Part shown: piece by piece, positions 1-9,704 of the stretch
Layout of the letters: each line of letters begins with the position of its first letter
How positions within the stretch are numbered: the first letter of the stretch is position 1
Origin: Microvirga sp.
Lineage (GTDB): Bacteria; Pseudomonadota; Alphaproteobacteria; Rhizobiales; Beijerinckiaceae
Reading direction: 5' to 3'
Assembly (NCBI GenBank): GCA_029266525.1
Contig: JAQSWQ010000008.1
Coordinates: 1 to 64,000, forward strand
DNA length: 64,000 bases
The notes under the pieces: generated by a model
Seen by the model: only the letters and a program-made list of their open reading frames with translations
What the model was told of the DNA's origin: nothing
Database searches by the model: none
Program-made: the position numbers and the translations under genes

Positions 1-105
1 TGGAGCGTCGACAAGCGCTGGACACCGGCAATGCCGGGCGAGCGGCGCGACGGGCTCTACGCGGGCTGGCGCAAGGCGGTGGAGCGATCGCTGGATTGGT
101 TTTGA
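1..105 (+). CDS. glpK: Glycerol kinase, C-terminal fragment (truncated by window start)
   Basis: Frame 1 reads [34 protein letters not shown], like the GlpK C-terminus (..RLYAGWKKAVERA..). Confidence 0.75.
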   Translation, partial: WSVDKRWTPAMPGERRDGLYAGWRKAVERSLDWF

Positions 106-248
106 TCGCCTCTCCCGGAGGGAGAGGCCGAGACGGCGCGGCAGCGCTGTCCGGGTGAGGGGTTTGCACGTAAGACGGAGAGCGGCGAACCCTCTCCCCG
201 CTCGCGCCTTGCGGCGCGAGTCGGCCCTCCCCCGCAAAGGGGGGAGGG
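106..248. repeat. Intergenic palindromic repeat (CTCTCCC/GGGAGAG type)
   Basis: Contains CCTCTCCCGGAGGGAGAGG near 110 and CCCTCCCCCGCAAAGGGGGGAGGG near 223-248; similar to 4021-4201. Confidence 0.5.
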
Positions 249-698
249 TTAGCGCGGCACCACCGCCGTCGCCTCGATCTCGACCCGCGCGGCCTTCTCG
301 ACGAGGCGCACGACCTGCACCACCGCCATCGCCGGGTAGTGCGTGCCGATGATCTCGCGGTAGGCGCGGCCGAGGTCGCGCAGGCTCGCGACGTATTCGT
401 CGACGTCGAGCACGTACCAGGTGAGGCGCACGAGATGGTGCGGCTCGGCGCCGCCCTCGGCTAGGATGGCGCGGATGTTCGCGAGCGTTTGGCGCACCTG
501 CGCCACGAATCCGGCCGGGAAGTTGCCCATGGCGTCCCATCCGACGACGCCGCCGGTCACGAGAATGCGCCCTTCCGCCATCATGCCGTTGGCGTAGCCG
601 CGCGGCTTCGGCCAGCCCTGCGGCTGCAGCACTGTCGGCACATCGTCGCTCAGGGGCGAGGACGCTGGCGGGGGCGGCGGCTTCTTCGGCGCGCTCAT
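249..698 (-). CDS. RidA/YjgF family protein
   Basis: MSAPKK...VLQPQGWPKPRGYANGMMAEGRILVTGGVVGWD...; RidA-like; start overlaps the upstream thioesterase stop (ATGA). Confidence 0.85.
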   Translation of the reverse strand: MSAPKKPPPPPASSPLSDDVPTVLQPQGWPKPRGYANGMMAEGRILVTGGVVGWDAMGNFPAGFVAQVRQTLANIRAILAEGGAEPHHLVRLTWYVLDVDEYVASLRDLGRAYREIIGTHYPAMAVVQVVRLVEKAARVEIEATAVVPR

Positions 699-1156
699 CG
701 GCAGCGCTCCCGGTACGCTTCGAGCGCGGCGCGCAGGTCGTCGGGGATGCGGATCGCCCGGTGCTCGACGAGCGAGGTGGTGACGATCGTCATGCGGGCG
801 GCGAGCACCGGCTCCCCGCCGCGATGCCCGTGCACGCTCAGGGCGAGCGAGCTGTTGCCGATGCGGTCGACCAGCACCGCGAAGACCAACTCGTCGGCGA
901 GGAAGCCCGGCTTCATGAAATCGGCCTCGGCGTGCGCGGGCCCGAGCCCGATGCGCCGGTCGCGGATGAAATGGTGGTGCGGCAGGCCGAGCGCGCCCGC
1001 GAACCAGTCCTCGACGACGCCGTTGATGATGTCGAAATAGCGCGGGAAATAGACGATGCCGGCCGGGTCGCAATGCGAGAAGCGCACGGGCACCACTGTG
1101 CGCCAGGCGTCTGCCGGGAGCGCCGCGGCAGCAATCCGTTCCGGGGGCTTGCTCAT
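695..1156 (-). CDS. Acyl-CoA thioesterase (4-hydroxybenzoyl-CoA thioesterase-like hotdog)
   Basis: VRFSHCDPAGIVYFPRYFDIINGVVEDWF is the typical 4HBT signature. Confidence 0.85.
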   Translation of the reverse strand: MSKPPERIAAAALPADAWRTVVPVRFSHCDPAGIVYFPRYFDIINGVVEDWFAGALGLPHHHFIRDRRIGLGPAHAEADFMKPGFLADELVFAVLVDRIGNSSLALSVHGHRGGEPVLAARMTIVTTSLVEHRAIRIPDDLRAALEAYRERCR

Positions 1157-2796
1157 GCAGCGGCCGGCGCGCTCGAAGCAGCCTGCGCCATCTGCCGCAA
1201 GGCAAAGCGTTGCAGTTTTCCAGTCTGCGTTTTCGGCAGCTCGCTCACGAACTCGATCGCGCGCGGATACTTGTAGGGCGCGATCTCCTGCTTGACGTGG
1301 TCCTGGAGCGCCTTCGCCATCTCCGGTCCAGGCCGCTCGCCCGCGGCGAGCACCACATAGGCCTTGACGATCATCCCGCGCTCCGGGCAGGGCGCGCCGA
1401 CTACGCCGCATTCGGCGACGGCGGGATGCGACAGGAGCGCCGCCTCGACCTCGGGGCCGGCGATGTTGTAGCCGGCCGAGATGATCATGTCGTCGGAACG
1501 CGCCTGGTACCAGAAATAGCCGTCCTCATCGAGGCGGTAGGTGTCGCCGGTGACGTTCCAGCCGTCTTGCACGTATTTCCGCTGGCGCTCGTCGGCAAGA
1601 TAGCGGCAACCGGTCGGGCCTCGGACCGCGAGCCGGCCCACCGAGCCGGGCGGCAGGTCGCGGCCGTCCTCGCCGATGACCTTGGCCTCGTAGCCCGGCA
1701 CCGGCTTCCCGGTGGCGCCGGGCCTGATCTCGTCCTCGCGCGCGGCGATGAAGATGTGCAGCATCTCGGTTGCACCGATGCCGTCCATGAGCTTCAGCCC
1801 GGTCGCCTCGTGCCAGGCCTCGAAGGTGGCCTTGGGCAGAGCCTCGCCGGCCGAGACGCATTTGCGCAGGGATGAAACGTCGTGCTCGCCGAGCTTTGCC
1901 AGCATGGCGCGATAGGCGGTCGGCGCCGTGAAGCAGACGCTCGCGCGATGTTTGGCGATCGCGGGCAATAGCTCGTCGGGCGTCGCCCGTTCGAGGAGCA
2001 CCGTCGCGGCCCCGACATGCATCGGGAACAGCGCGAGCCCGCCGAGCCCGAAGGTGAAGGCGAGCGGCGGCGAGCCGATGAAGCGGTCGTCTGGCGACGC
2101 GCGGAGCACGTGCCGGCCGTAGGAATCGCAGGTCGCGAGCAGGTCGCGATGGAAATGCATCGTGCCCTTGGGCTCGCCCGTGGTGCCCGAGGTGAAGGCG
2201 ATAAGGCAGACATCCTCCGCGGCGGTGTCGACCGCTTCGAACTCAGGGGAGACATCCACCATCAGCGCTTCGAGCCCGTCGGGGGGCCCGTCGCCCCAAT
2301 AGACGACGCGCTTCAGGTCCGGCGCGAGCGGACGCGCCTTCTCGAGCTCCGCCGCAAGCCGAGAGTCGCACAGGGCGAGCGTGACCTTCGCCTTGTTCAG
2401 CGGATAGGCGATCTCGCGCGCCCTCAACAGCGGCATCGTCGCCACCACGACCCCGCCCGCCTTCAGCACGGCGAGGAAGACCGCGACCCACGTCGGATTG
2501 TTGGCCGAGCGCAGAAGCACCCGTCCGCCGGGCACGAGACCGAGCGTGCCGACGAGCACATTGGCGATGCGGTTCACCTGCTCCTGAAGCTGCGCATAGG
2601 TCAGCGTCTCGGCGGGGCCGATCAGGCAGGGCGCGTCGCCCCTGCCCTCCTCGATCCAGCGGTCGAGGAAATGCGTCACGCAGTTCAGCCGCGCGGGGTA
2701 TTGCAGCTCTGGCAGCGTGAAGCGCAACTCCGGCCATCGATCGCGCGGCGGCAGGTTGTCCCGCGCGAAGGTGTCTATGTGGGCGGTGTAGGACAT
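1153..2796 (-). CDS. AMP-binding acyl-CoA ligase, benzoate-CoA ligase family
   Basis: 547 aa; LIAFTSGTTGEPKGTMHFHRD, YNIAGPEVEAALLSHPAVAECGVVG, PKTQTGKLQRF. Confidence 0.88.
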   Translation of the reverse strand: MSYTAHIDTFARDNLPPRDRWPELRFTLPELQYPARLNCVTHFLDRWIEEGRGDAPCLIGPAETLTYAQLQEQVNRIANVLVGTLGLVPGGRVLLRSANNPTWVAVFLAVLKAGGVVVATMPLLRAREIAYPLNKAKVTLALCDSRLAAELEKARPLAPDLKRVVYWGDGPPDGLEALMVDVSPEFEAVDTAAEDVCLIAFTSGTTGEPKGTMHFHRDLLATCDSYGRHVLRASPDDRFIGSPPLAFTFGLGGLALFPMHVGAATVLLERATPDELLPAIAKHRASVCFTAPTAYRAMLAKLGEHDVSSLRKCVSAGEALPKATFEAWHEATGLKLMDGIGATEMLHIFIAAREDEIRPGATGKPVPGYEAKVIGEDGRDLPPGSVGRLAVRGPTGCRYLADERQRKYVQDGWNVTGDTYRLDEDGYFWYQARSDDMIISAGYNIAGPEVEAALLSHPAVAECGVVGAPCPERGMIVKAYVVLAAGERPGPEMAKALQDHVKQEIAPYKYPRAIEFVSELPKTQTGKLQRFALRQMAQAASSAPAAA

Positions 2797-2812
2797 GGTC
2801 CGTTCCTCCCTC

Positions 2813-4012
2813 TCACTCCGCCGCGCGCTGGACGCGCGGCGCGACTTGGGCCCCCTTCATCAGCTCGCGAGCGATGACGATCTTCTGGACCTCGGTCGCG
2901 CCCTCGTAGATGCGAAGCGCCCGGATCTCGCGATAGAGCTCCTCGACCTTGACGCCCTTGGTCACGCCGAGCCCGCCGAAGATCTGCACCGCCTTGTCGA
3001 TGACCTCCTGCGCGGCCTCGGTCGCGTGCATCTTCGCCATGGCGGCCTCGCGCGTGACCCGCGGCGCGCCGCGGTCCTTCGCCCAGGCGGCGCGGTAGAC
3101 GAGGAGAGCGGAGGCATCGACCGCGGTCGCCATGTCCGCGAGAGCGGCTTGCGTGAGCTGCAGGTCGCCTAGAGGAGCGCCGAAGAGCTTGCGCGAGGAG
3201 GCGCGCTCGATCGCCTCGTCGAGCGCGCGCCGAGCGAAGCCGAGGGCCGCCGCGCCGACGGTTGAGCGGAACACGTCGAGCGTCGCCATCGCAACCTTGA
3301 AGCCCTCGCCCGATGCACCGATTCGTTGCGACACTGGCACTCGGCAGCTCTCGAAGCGGAGCGTTGCGAGAGGATGCGGCGCTATCACCTCGATGCGTTC
3401 CTCAACCGTGAGGCCAGGCGCGTCGGCGTCGACCACGAAGGCCGAGAGACCCTTCGCGCCCGGGGCCTCGCCCGTGCGCACGAAGACGACATAATGGTCG
3501 GCGATGCCGCCGTTCGATATCCAGGTCTTCACGCCGTCGATGCGCACGGCCTCCGGTCCGTCCGGTGTGGCGGCGGTCGCCATCGCGGCGACGTCCGAGC
3601 CGGCCTCGGGCTCGGACAGCGCGAAGGCCGCGATCGTGACGCCCTCACCGACCGAGGGAAGGTAGCGCCGCTTCAGCTCCTCGGATCCGAACAGCGCGAT
3701 CGGCGCGGTGCCGAGCCCTTGCATGGCGAAGGCGAAATCGGCGAGGCCGTTGAAGGAGGCGAGCGTCTCGCGGGCAAGGCACAGCGTGCGCACGTCGAAC
3801 TCCGCGCCGAGACCGCCATAGGCCTCGGGCACCACGGCACGTAGCCAGCCGCCCTCGCCGAGGCACTCGACGAGCCGCCGGCACGAGGCGTCCACGTCCT
3901 CATGATCAACCAAGGACGCGAGCGTCTCGCCGGCCCATTCCCGCAGCTGCTCCGCGAAGCGGCGATGCCGCTCCTCAAAAAACGGCCAGTCGAGGAAAGA
4001 GCGGTCAGGCAT
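2813..4012 (-). CDS. Acyl-CoA dehydrogenase
   Basis: 399 aa; [75 protein letters not shown]. Confidence 0.93.
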   Translation of the reverse strand: MPDRSFLDWPFFEERHRRFAEQLREWAGETLASLVDHEDVDASCRRLVECLGEGGWLRAVVPEAYGGLGAEFDVRTLCLARETLASFNGLADFAFAMQGLGTAPIALFGSEELKRRYLPSVGEGVTIAAFALSEPEAGSDVAAMATAATPDGPEAVRIDGVKTWISNGGIADHYVVFVRTGEAPGAKGLSAFVVDADAPGLTVEERIEVIAPHPLATLRFESCRVPVSQRIGASGEGFKVAMATLDVFRSTVGAAALGFARRALDEAIERASSRKLFGAPLGDLQLTQAALADMATAVDASALLVYRAAWAKDRGAPRVTREAAMAKMHATEAAQEVIDKAVQIFGGLGVTKGVKVEELYREIRALRIYEGATEVQKIVIARELMKGAQVAPRVQRAAE

Positions 4013-4020
4013 GGGCCGTC

Positions 4021-4201
4021 TCCCCTCCCCCTTGCGGGGAGGGCGGACTCGGCCGAAGGCCGAGCCGGGTGGGGGTCCCAGGCATGGAGCACAGGCCCCA
4101 ATGGTAGGGTAGATTGGTATCAGCCGCCCGGCGCAACGGAGCCCGCTCGAGCTCTGACCCGGCGACCCCCACCCCTACCCCTCCCCGCAAGGGGCAGGGG
4201 A
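4021..4201. repeat. Long imperfect inverted repeat (CCCCTTGCGGGGAGGG arms)
   Basis: Left TCCCCTCCCCCTTGCGGGGAGGG...GGGTGGGGGTCC; right GACCCCCACCCCTACCCCTCCCCGCAAGGGGCAGGGGA is near its reverse complement. Confidence 0.7.
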
Positions 4202-4222
4202 ATATACCGGCGCCGTCCATCC

Positions 4223-5059
4223 TCAATTCCCCTCGAACACCGGCTTCTCCTTCACTGCGAAGGCACGGTAGGCGCGGGCGAAGTCCTCGGTCGTCATGCA
4301 CAGCGCCTGGGCGACGGCCTCGGCCTCGATCGCCTCTTCGACCGACATCGCCCATTCCATGGCGAGCATGCGCTTCGTCATGGTGTTGCCGAAGGTCGGG
4401 CCGGCGGCGATCTCGGCGGCAAGCGCACGCGCCTCCTCGAGCACCCTGTCGGACGCCGCAAGCCGGGTGAAGAAGCCCCAAGCAGCGCCCTCCTCCCCGG
4501 TCATGAAGCGGCCGGTGTAGAGAAGCTCGGAGGCGCGGCCCTGGCCGATGATGCGGGGCAGGATCGCGCAGGCGCCCATGTCGCAGCCGGCAAGCCCGAC
4601 CTTGTTGAACAGGAACGCCACCTTCGCCCGCGGCGTGCCGATACGGATATCGGACGCCATGGCGATGATTGCGCCTGCGCCCGCGCAGACGCCGTCGACG
4701 GCGGCGACGATCGGCTGGGGCGCGGCGCGCATCGCCTTCACGAGCTCGCCGGTCATGCGCGTGAAGTCCGTGAGGCCCTTGGTGTCCATCTCGATGAGCG
4801 GGCCGATGATCTCGAACACGTCGCCGCCGGACGAGAAATTGCCGCCCGCTCCGGCGATCACCAGTGCCTTCACCGCCTCGTCCTTCTGGCAGGCCCAGAA
4901 GAAATCGGCGAGCTCGCGGTAGCTCTCGAAGGTCAGCGGGTTCTTGCGCTCGGGCCGGTTGAGGGTGACGGTCGCGACCTTTCCCTCCACGCTGAGAAGG
5001 AAATGCGTCGGCCTGAAGCCTGAGAGCGGCAGCGAAACGGAGTTGGCCGGCCGGCTCAC
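4223..5059 (-). CDS. Enoyl-CoA hydratase/isomerase family protein
   Basis: [27 protein letters not shown]..., [50 protein letters not shown] start overlapping the MarR stop. Confidence 0.9.
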   Translation of the reverse strand: MSRPANSVSLPLSGFRPTHFLLSVEGKVATVTLNRPERKNPLTFESYRELADFFWACQKDEAVKALVIAGAGGNFSSGGDVFEIIGPLIEMDTKGLTDFTRMTGELVKAMRAAPQPIVAAVDGVCAGAGAIIAMASDIRIGTPRAKVAFLFNKVGLAGCDMGACAILPRIIGQGRASELLYTGRFMTGEEGAAWGFFTRLAASDRVLEEARALAAEIAAGPTFGNTMTKRMLAMEWAMSVEEAIEAEAVAQALCMTTEDFARAYRAFAVKEKPVFEGN

Positions 5060-5565
5060 GGGCGCTCTCCCTGCACCGCCTGCCGGGCGGAAGCTTTGGC
5101 CTTGGCGAGTAGCCGCAGCAGCTCCGTGACCTCGCTCCGCGACAGATCCCCGAGCATCTCGGCGATCCACATCTCGTGCTCCGCGGCCATGGCGCGGAAC
5201 TCGGCCCGGCCAAGATTGGTGAGGCTGATCACCTGGGCACGGCGGTCGTTCTCGGCGGTGCGGCGGTCGAGGTGGCACGAGGCAACGAGGCGCTCGACGA
5301 GCGCGGTCAGGTTGCCGTTGGAGACCATCATGCGCCGCGAGAGCTCGCTCAAGGTGAGCCCGTCCGGCGACTTGTCGAGCTGCGCCATCAAGTCGAACCG
5401 CGGCAGCGTCACGTCGAAGCGCTCGCGCAGGCGCTTGCGAACGCCGCCCTCGATGAGCGTGGTGCAGGTGAGAAGGCGCAGCCACAGCCGCAGCTCGTCC
5501 CGATGATCCTGCGGTTGCTCGGCGGCCTTCGTCTCGGCGTCGAGGAGGAGCACGTGCTCGTTCAC
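5056..5565 (-). CDS. MarR family transcriptional regulator
   Basis: [66 protein letters not shown]; typical MarR winged helix; GTG start. Confidence 0.88.
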   Translation of the reverse strand: MNEHVLLLDAETKAAEQPQDHRDELRLWLRLLTCTTLIEGGVRKRLRERFDVTLPRFDLMAQLDKSPDGLTLSELSRRMMVSNGNLTALVERLVASCHLDRRTAENDRRAQVISLTNLGRAEFRAMAAEHEMWIAEMLGDLSRSEVTELLRLLAKAKASARQAVQGERP

Positions 5566-5566
5566 C

Positions 5567-6328
5567 TCACACCTCCCCTCCGGCGACGGCGATGGCCTGT
5601 CCGGTGACCGAGCGCGCGCCGTCTCCGCACAGCCACAGCACCGCGTCGGCAACTTCTGCCGGCGCGACGAGGCGCTTCTGCGGGTTGTGGCGCACGAGCT
5701 CGGCGAGTGCCTCCTCGCGGCTGCGGCCAGTCTTGGCGACGATCCGGTCGAGGCTCTCGCCGACGAGATCGGTGTCCGTGAAGCCGGGACAAACGGCATT
5801 CACGGTCACGCCCGTCGCCGCCGTCTCGAGAGCGAGCGACCGGACGAGCCCGACGACCGCGTGCTTCCCGGCGCAATAGGCGCTGACATAAGGATACCCC
5901 CGCAAGCCCGCCGTAGAGGCGATCGCGACGATGCGGCCGAAGCCGCGTTCGACCATCTTGCCGAGCACCGCCTGGGCGGCGTGCACCGCCCCCATTAGGT
6001 TCACGTCGAGCATGCGGCGGAAAAGCTGGTCGTCGGACTTGGCGAAGGGTGCCGATTCGGCGGCGCCAGCATTCGCGATGAGTAGGTCGATCGGCCCGCG
6101 GTCCTTGGCCGCGATGTCCGCCGCTCTCCTGACTGCCCCGGCGTCGGTTACGTCCGCGGCCGCGAAGCCGTGGGCATCGCCCGCGGCGACGGTGTCGCCG
6201 AGCGCGCATTGATCGCGCCCGACGATCGTCACCTTCGCGCCCGCGGCGACGAGCGCGGCCGCGACGCTCCGGCCGATGCCGCGGCTCCCGCCGGTGACGA
6301 GCGCATGTCGATCCCGAAGCGAATCCAT
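5567..6328 (-). CDS. SDR family NAD(P)-dependent oxidoreductase
   Basis: ALVTGGSRGIGRSVAAALVAAGAKV, NAGAAESAPF, YVSAYCAGKHAVVG. Confidence 0.92.
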   Translation of the reverse strand: MDSLRDRHALVTGGSRGIGRSVAAALVAAGAKVTIVGRDQCALGDTVAAGDAHGFAAADVTDAGAVRRAADIAAKDRGPIDLLIANAGAAESAPFAKSDDQLFRRMLDVNLMGAVHAAQAVLGKMVERGFGRIVAIASTAGLRGYPYVSAYCAGKHAVVGLVRSLALETAATGVTVNAVCPGFTDTDLVGESLDRIVAKTGRSREEALAELVRHNPQKRLVAPAEVADAVLWLCGDGARSVTGQAIAVAGGEV

Positions 6329-6374
6329 CTCGCCTGCGTCACGCCCCCCACGCTCTTGCCGTGCGGCGCCGGTT

Positions 6375-6392
6375 TATTTTAAGCTTAAAATA
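6375..6392. promoter_or_regulatory. 18-bp perfect palindrome TATTTTAAGCTTAAAATA, candidate MarR operator
   Basis: Read directly; lies in the divergent intergenic region between SDR (-) and ABC SBP (+). Confidence 0.65.
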
Positions 6393-6539
6393 TCACGGGG
6401 TCCCGGCCCGAGGTCAAGCGGCAGGGCTTTCGGCGAAAGCGATTGGCCGTCAGACTGCCTAGGACGCCGGACCGCCCTGCGGGCGGACAGGAAAACAGGC
6501 GCGATGCTTGCGCCGCGGAACGATCACGGGAGAGAAACG

Positions 6540-7721
6540 ATGAAGCGGACATTCAAGACGGCGAGCCTCGCGCTTGGGCTCGGCCTCTTTGCCTCGACGG
6601 CGCTCGCCCAATCGGGCGAGAAGATCCGGATCGGGCTCATCCAGACGCTGTCGGGGCCCGCCGCGACACTCGGCCAGCAGGCCCGGGACGGCTTCAACCT
6701 CGCGGTGAAGGAGCTTGGCGGCAAGCTCGGCGGCCGCGACGTCGAGCTTGTTGTTGTCGACGACGAGCTCAAGCCCGACGTCGCGGTGACGAAGGCAAAG
6801 GGACTCGTCGACCGCGACAAGGTCGATGTGGTGGTCGGCCCGATCTTCTCGAACGTGCTGCTTGCGATCCATAAGCCCGTGCTCGAGGGCGGCGCGATCC
6901 TGATCAGCGCCAATGCCGGGCCCTCAAGCTACGCCGGGAAGGAGTGCCACCCGAACTTCTTCGTCACCTCCTACCAGAACGACCAAGTCCACGAGGTCCT
7001 TGGTAAGGTTGCGCAGAACCGCGGCTACAAGAAGGTCTATTTGCTCGCCCCGAACTACCAGGCCGGCCGCGACTCGATGGCGGGCTTCAAGCGTCACTTC
7101 AAGGGCGAGGTCGTGGAAGAGTCCTACGTCCCGCTCAATACGCTCGACTTCCAGGGCGAACTCGCAAAGATCGCCGCTGCGCAACCGGACGCGATCTTCA
7201 CCTTCATGCCGGGCGGCATGGGCGTGAACCTCGTGCGCCAATACGGCCAGGCAGGCTTGAAGGAGCGCATCCCCTTCCTCTCCGCCTTCACGGTCGACGA
7301 GTCGACGCTGCCGGCACAGCAGGATGCGGCGGTCGGACTCCTCGGCGGCATGACCTGGGCGCCGAACATGGACAACCCGGTCAACAAAGCCTTCGTCGCG
7401 GCCTTCGAGAAGGAGTTCAATTACGTCCCCGGCTCTTACGCCATGCAGGCTTATGATACGGCAAGGCTGATCGACTCGGCCTTGAAGGCGACCGGCGGCA
7501 ACAGCGGGGACAAGAAGGCGCTCGCCGCGGCGATCCGCAAGGCCGACTTCAAGTCGGCGCGCGGCGACTTCAAGTTCAACGCCAACGGCTACCCGATCCA
7601 GGACTTTTGGCTAGTGAAGGTCGCGAAGCGGCCCGACGGCAAGTTCCAGACCGAGGTGGTCGAGAAGGTCTTTGACGACTACGGCGACGTCTACGCAAAG
7701 GATTGCAAGCCGGCGAGCTAG
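6540..7721 (+). CDS. ABC transporter substrate-binding protein (branched-chain amino acid/aromatic type, Peripla_BP_6)
   Basis: MKRTFKTASLALGLGLFASTALAQ signal; IRIGLIQTLSGPAATLGQQARDGFNLAVKELGGKLGGRDVELVVVDDELKPD. Confidence 0.92.
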   Translation: MKRTFKTASLALGLGLFASTALAQSGEKIRIGLIQTLSGPAATLGQQARDGFNLAVKELGGKLGGRDVELVVVDDELKPDVAVTKAKGLVDRDKVDVVVGPIFSNVLLAIHKPVLEGGAILISANAGPSSYAGKECHPNFFVTSYQNDQVHEVLGKVAQNRGYKKVYLLAPNYQAGRDSMAGFKRHFKGEVVEESYVPLNTLDFQGELAKIAAAQPDAIFTFMPGGMGVNLVRQYGQAGLKERIPFLSAFTVDESTLPAQQDAAVGLLGGMTWAPNMDNPVNKAFVAAFEKEFNYVPGSYAMQAYDTARLIDSALKATGGNSGDKKALAAAIRKADFKSARGDFKFNANGYPIQDFWLVKVAKRPDGKFQTEVVEKVFDDYGDVYAKDCKPAS

Positions 7722-7729
7722 CTGCGCAG

Positions 7730-7787
7730 GCGAGTGGCGGGTGGCGAATAGAACGGTTATCCCTTCCCGCCATTCGCCATTCGCCGA
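7730..7787. repeat. Intergenic inverted repeat between SBP and permease genes
   Basis: GGCGAGTGGCGGGTGGCGAATAG ... CCCGCCATTCGCCATTCGCCG. Confidence 0.65.
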
Positions 7788-7788
7788 C

Positions 7789-8709
7789 ATGTCCACCACC
7801 CTCCTCCTCGTCCAGACCCTCAATGGCCTGCAGTTCGGGATCATCCTGTTCCTGATCGCGGCCGGGCTGACGCTGGTGTTCGGGGTCATGGACTTCATCA
7901 ACCTCGCGCACGGCGTGCAGTACATGGTCGGCGCCTATTTCGCCGCCATGTTCTCGGCCTACACAGGGAGCTTCGTCGCCGGCCTCGCACTTGCGCTGCC
8001 GGCGGCGCTCGCATTCGGGCTTCTCCTCGAGGTGCTGGTCTTCCGCCACCTCTACGACCGCGACCATCTCGACCAGGTGCTCGCGACTTTCGGCGTCATC
8101 CTTTTCTTGAACCAGGGCGTGAAGGCAGTGTGGGGCGCTGCGCCGCTTTTCGTACCAATGCCGTCCGCGCTCTCCGGCTCGATCGAGCTGATGTCCGGAC
8201 TGCTCTATCCGGTCTATCGCCTCGCCATCATCGCGGCCGGGCTCGGCGTCGGGCTCCTGCTCTACGCTCTCGTCCACCACACCCGCGCCGGCATGCTGGT
8301 GCGGGCGGGCGCGACCAACGCCCCTATGGTCTCGGCTCTCGGCGTCGACATCCGCAGGCTGTTCATGATCGTGTTCGGCTTCGGGGCGATGCTGGCGGGA
8401 TTCGCCGGCGTGATGGTGGCGCCGATCCTCTCGGTCGAGCCCGGCATGGGCGACAACATCCTCATCCTCGCCTTCGTGGTGATCGTGATCGGCGGCATCG
8501 GCTCGATCCGCGGCGCCTTCCTCGCCGCGCTCCTCATTGGCCTCGTCGACACGCTCGGGCGCTCCCTTATGCCGAACATTCTGAGGCTCGCGCTCGATCC
8601 GTCGATGGCGAGCCAGACCGGCCGCGCCGTAGCGCCTATGCTGATCTACATCCTCATGGCCGCGGTGCTGTTCTTCCGGCCGACCGGCCTCTTCCCCGTG
8701 AAGCGGTGA
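7789..8709 (+). CDS. Branched-chain amino acid-type ABC transporter permease (LivH-like)
   Basis: TLNGLQFGIILFLIAAGLTLVFGVMDFINLAHGVQYMVGAYFA; LivH signature. Confidence 0.92.
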   Translation: MSTTLLLVQTLNGLQFGIILFLIAAGLTLVFGVMDFINLAHGVQYMVGAYFAAMFSAYTGSFVAGLALALPAALAFGLLLEVLVFRHLYDRDHLDQVLATFGVILFLNQGVKAVWGAAPLFVPMPSALSGSIELMSGLLYPVYRLAIIAAGLGVGLLLYALVHHTRAGMLVRAGATNAPMVSALGVDIRRLFMIVFGFGAMLAGFAGVMVAPILSVEPGMGDNILILAFVVIVIGGIGSIRGAFLAALLIGLVDTLGRSLMPNILRLALDPSMASQTGRAVAPMLIYILMAAVLFFRPTGLFPVKR

Positions 8710-9704
8710 GCGGCGCCTTGCTCCGGGAGGAGATCGGGACTGGGGACGCGGCTCCCCGCCCCGCGGCAGCGCTTCGGCGCCATGTCCCGCTCATGCTGCT
8801 GTTCCTGACGCTTGCGCTTGCCCCGCTCGTCGCGCGCTTCGGCGGTGAGAGCTATGTGCTGTCGCTTCTGCTACGCGTCATGATCTTCGGCATCGCGGCG
8901 ATGTCGCTTGATCTCATCCTTGGCTACGGCGCGCTGATCAGCTTCGGACACGCTGCCTTCCTCGGTCTCGGCGCCTACGGCGTCGGCATCCTCATGAGCC
9001 ACGGCTTCGACGGCGCCTTCCTGCAGCTTGCCGCGGCGCTTACGGCCTCGGCCCTGTTCGCGCTCGTCACGGGGGCGATCTCGCTGCGTACCAAGGGCGT
9101 CTACTTCATCATGATCACACTGGCCTTCGGCCAAATGCTGTATTTCCTCGCAACTTCGCTCGCGGCTTATGGCGGTGACGACGGAATGACGCTGCCGCGC
9201 AAGAGCCTGGTGTTTGGAACCAGAATCCTGGAGCAGCCCTTCGTCTTCTACTACCTCGTGCTCGCCTGCCTCCTCGGCACCTACCTCCTTTGTTGCGCGA
9301 TCGTAGCCTCGCGCTTCGGACGGGTGCTGCGCGGCACGCGCGAGAACCCGGTCCGCATGCAGGCCATCGGATTTGGGCCCTTCGCCTATCAGCTCACGGC
9401 ATACGTGATCGCCGGCACGCTGTGCGGGCTTTCGGGCTTTCTCCTCGCCAATCAGACCGAGTTCGTGAGCCCCGCCTTCATGACCTGGCAGCGCTCGGGC
9501 GAGCTCATCGTGATGGTGATCCTCGGCGGCATGGGCACGCTGCACGGCGCGATCGTCGGCGCCGCCGCCTTCGTGCTCCTGGAGGAGGGCCTATCGCGCA
9601 TCACCGAGCTTTGGAAGATGATCTTCGGGCCGATGCTGGTGCTGGTGGTCCTCTTCGCCCGCGGCGGCATCCTCGGCTTTTTTCGGCGGGGCGGCCGTGG
9701 CTGA
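8706..9704 (+). CDS. Branched-chain amino acid-type ABC transporter permease (LivM-like)
   Basis: MIFGIAAMSLDLILGYGALISFGHAAFLGLGAYGVGIL; GTG start overlaps the livH-like stop. Confidence 0.9.
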   Translation: MSGALLREEIGTGDAAPRPAAALRRHVPLMLLFLTLALAPLVARFGGESYVLSLLLRVMIFGIAAMSLDLILGYGALISFGHAAFLGLGAYGVGILMSHGFDGAFLQLAAALTASALFALVTGAISLRTKGVYFIMITLAFGQMLYFLATSLAAYGGDDGMTLPRKSLVFGTRILEQPFVFYYLVLACLLGTYLLCCAIVASRFGRVLRGTRENPVRMQAIGFGPFAYQLTAYVIAGTLCGLSGFLLANQTEFVSPAFMTWQRSGELIVMVILGGMGTLHGAIVGAAAFVLLEEGLSRITELWKMIFGPMLVLVVLFARGGILGFFRRGGRG

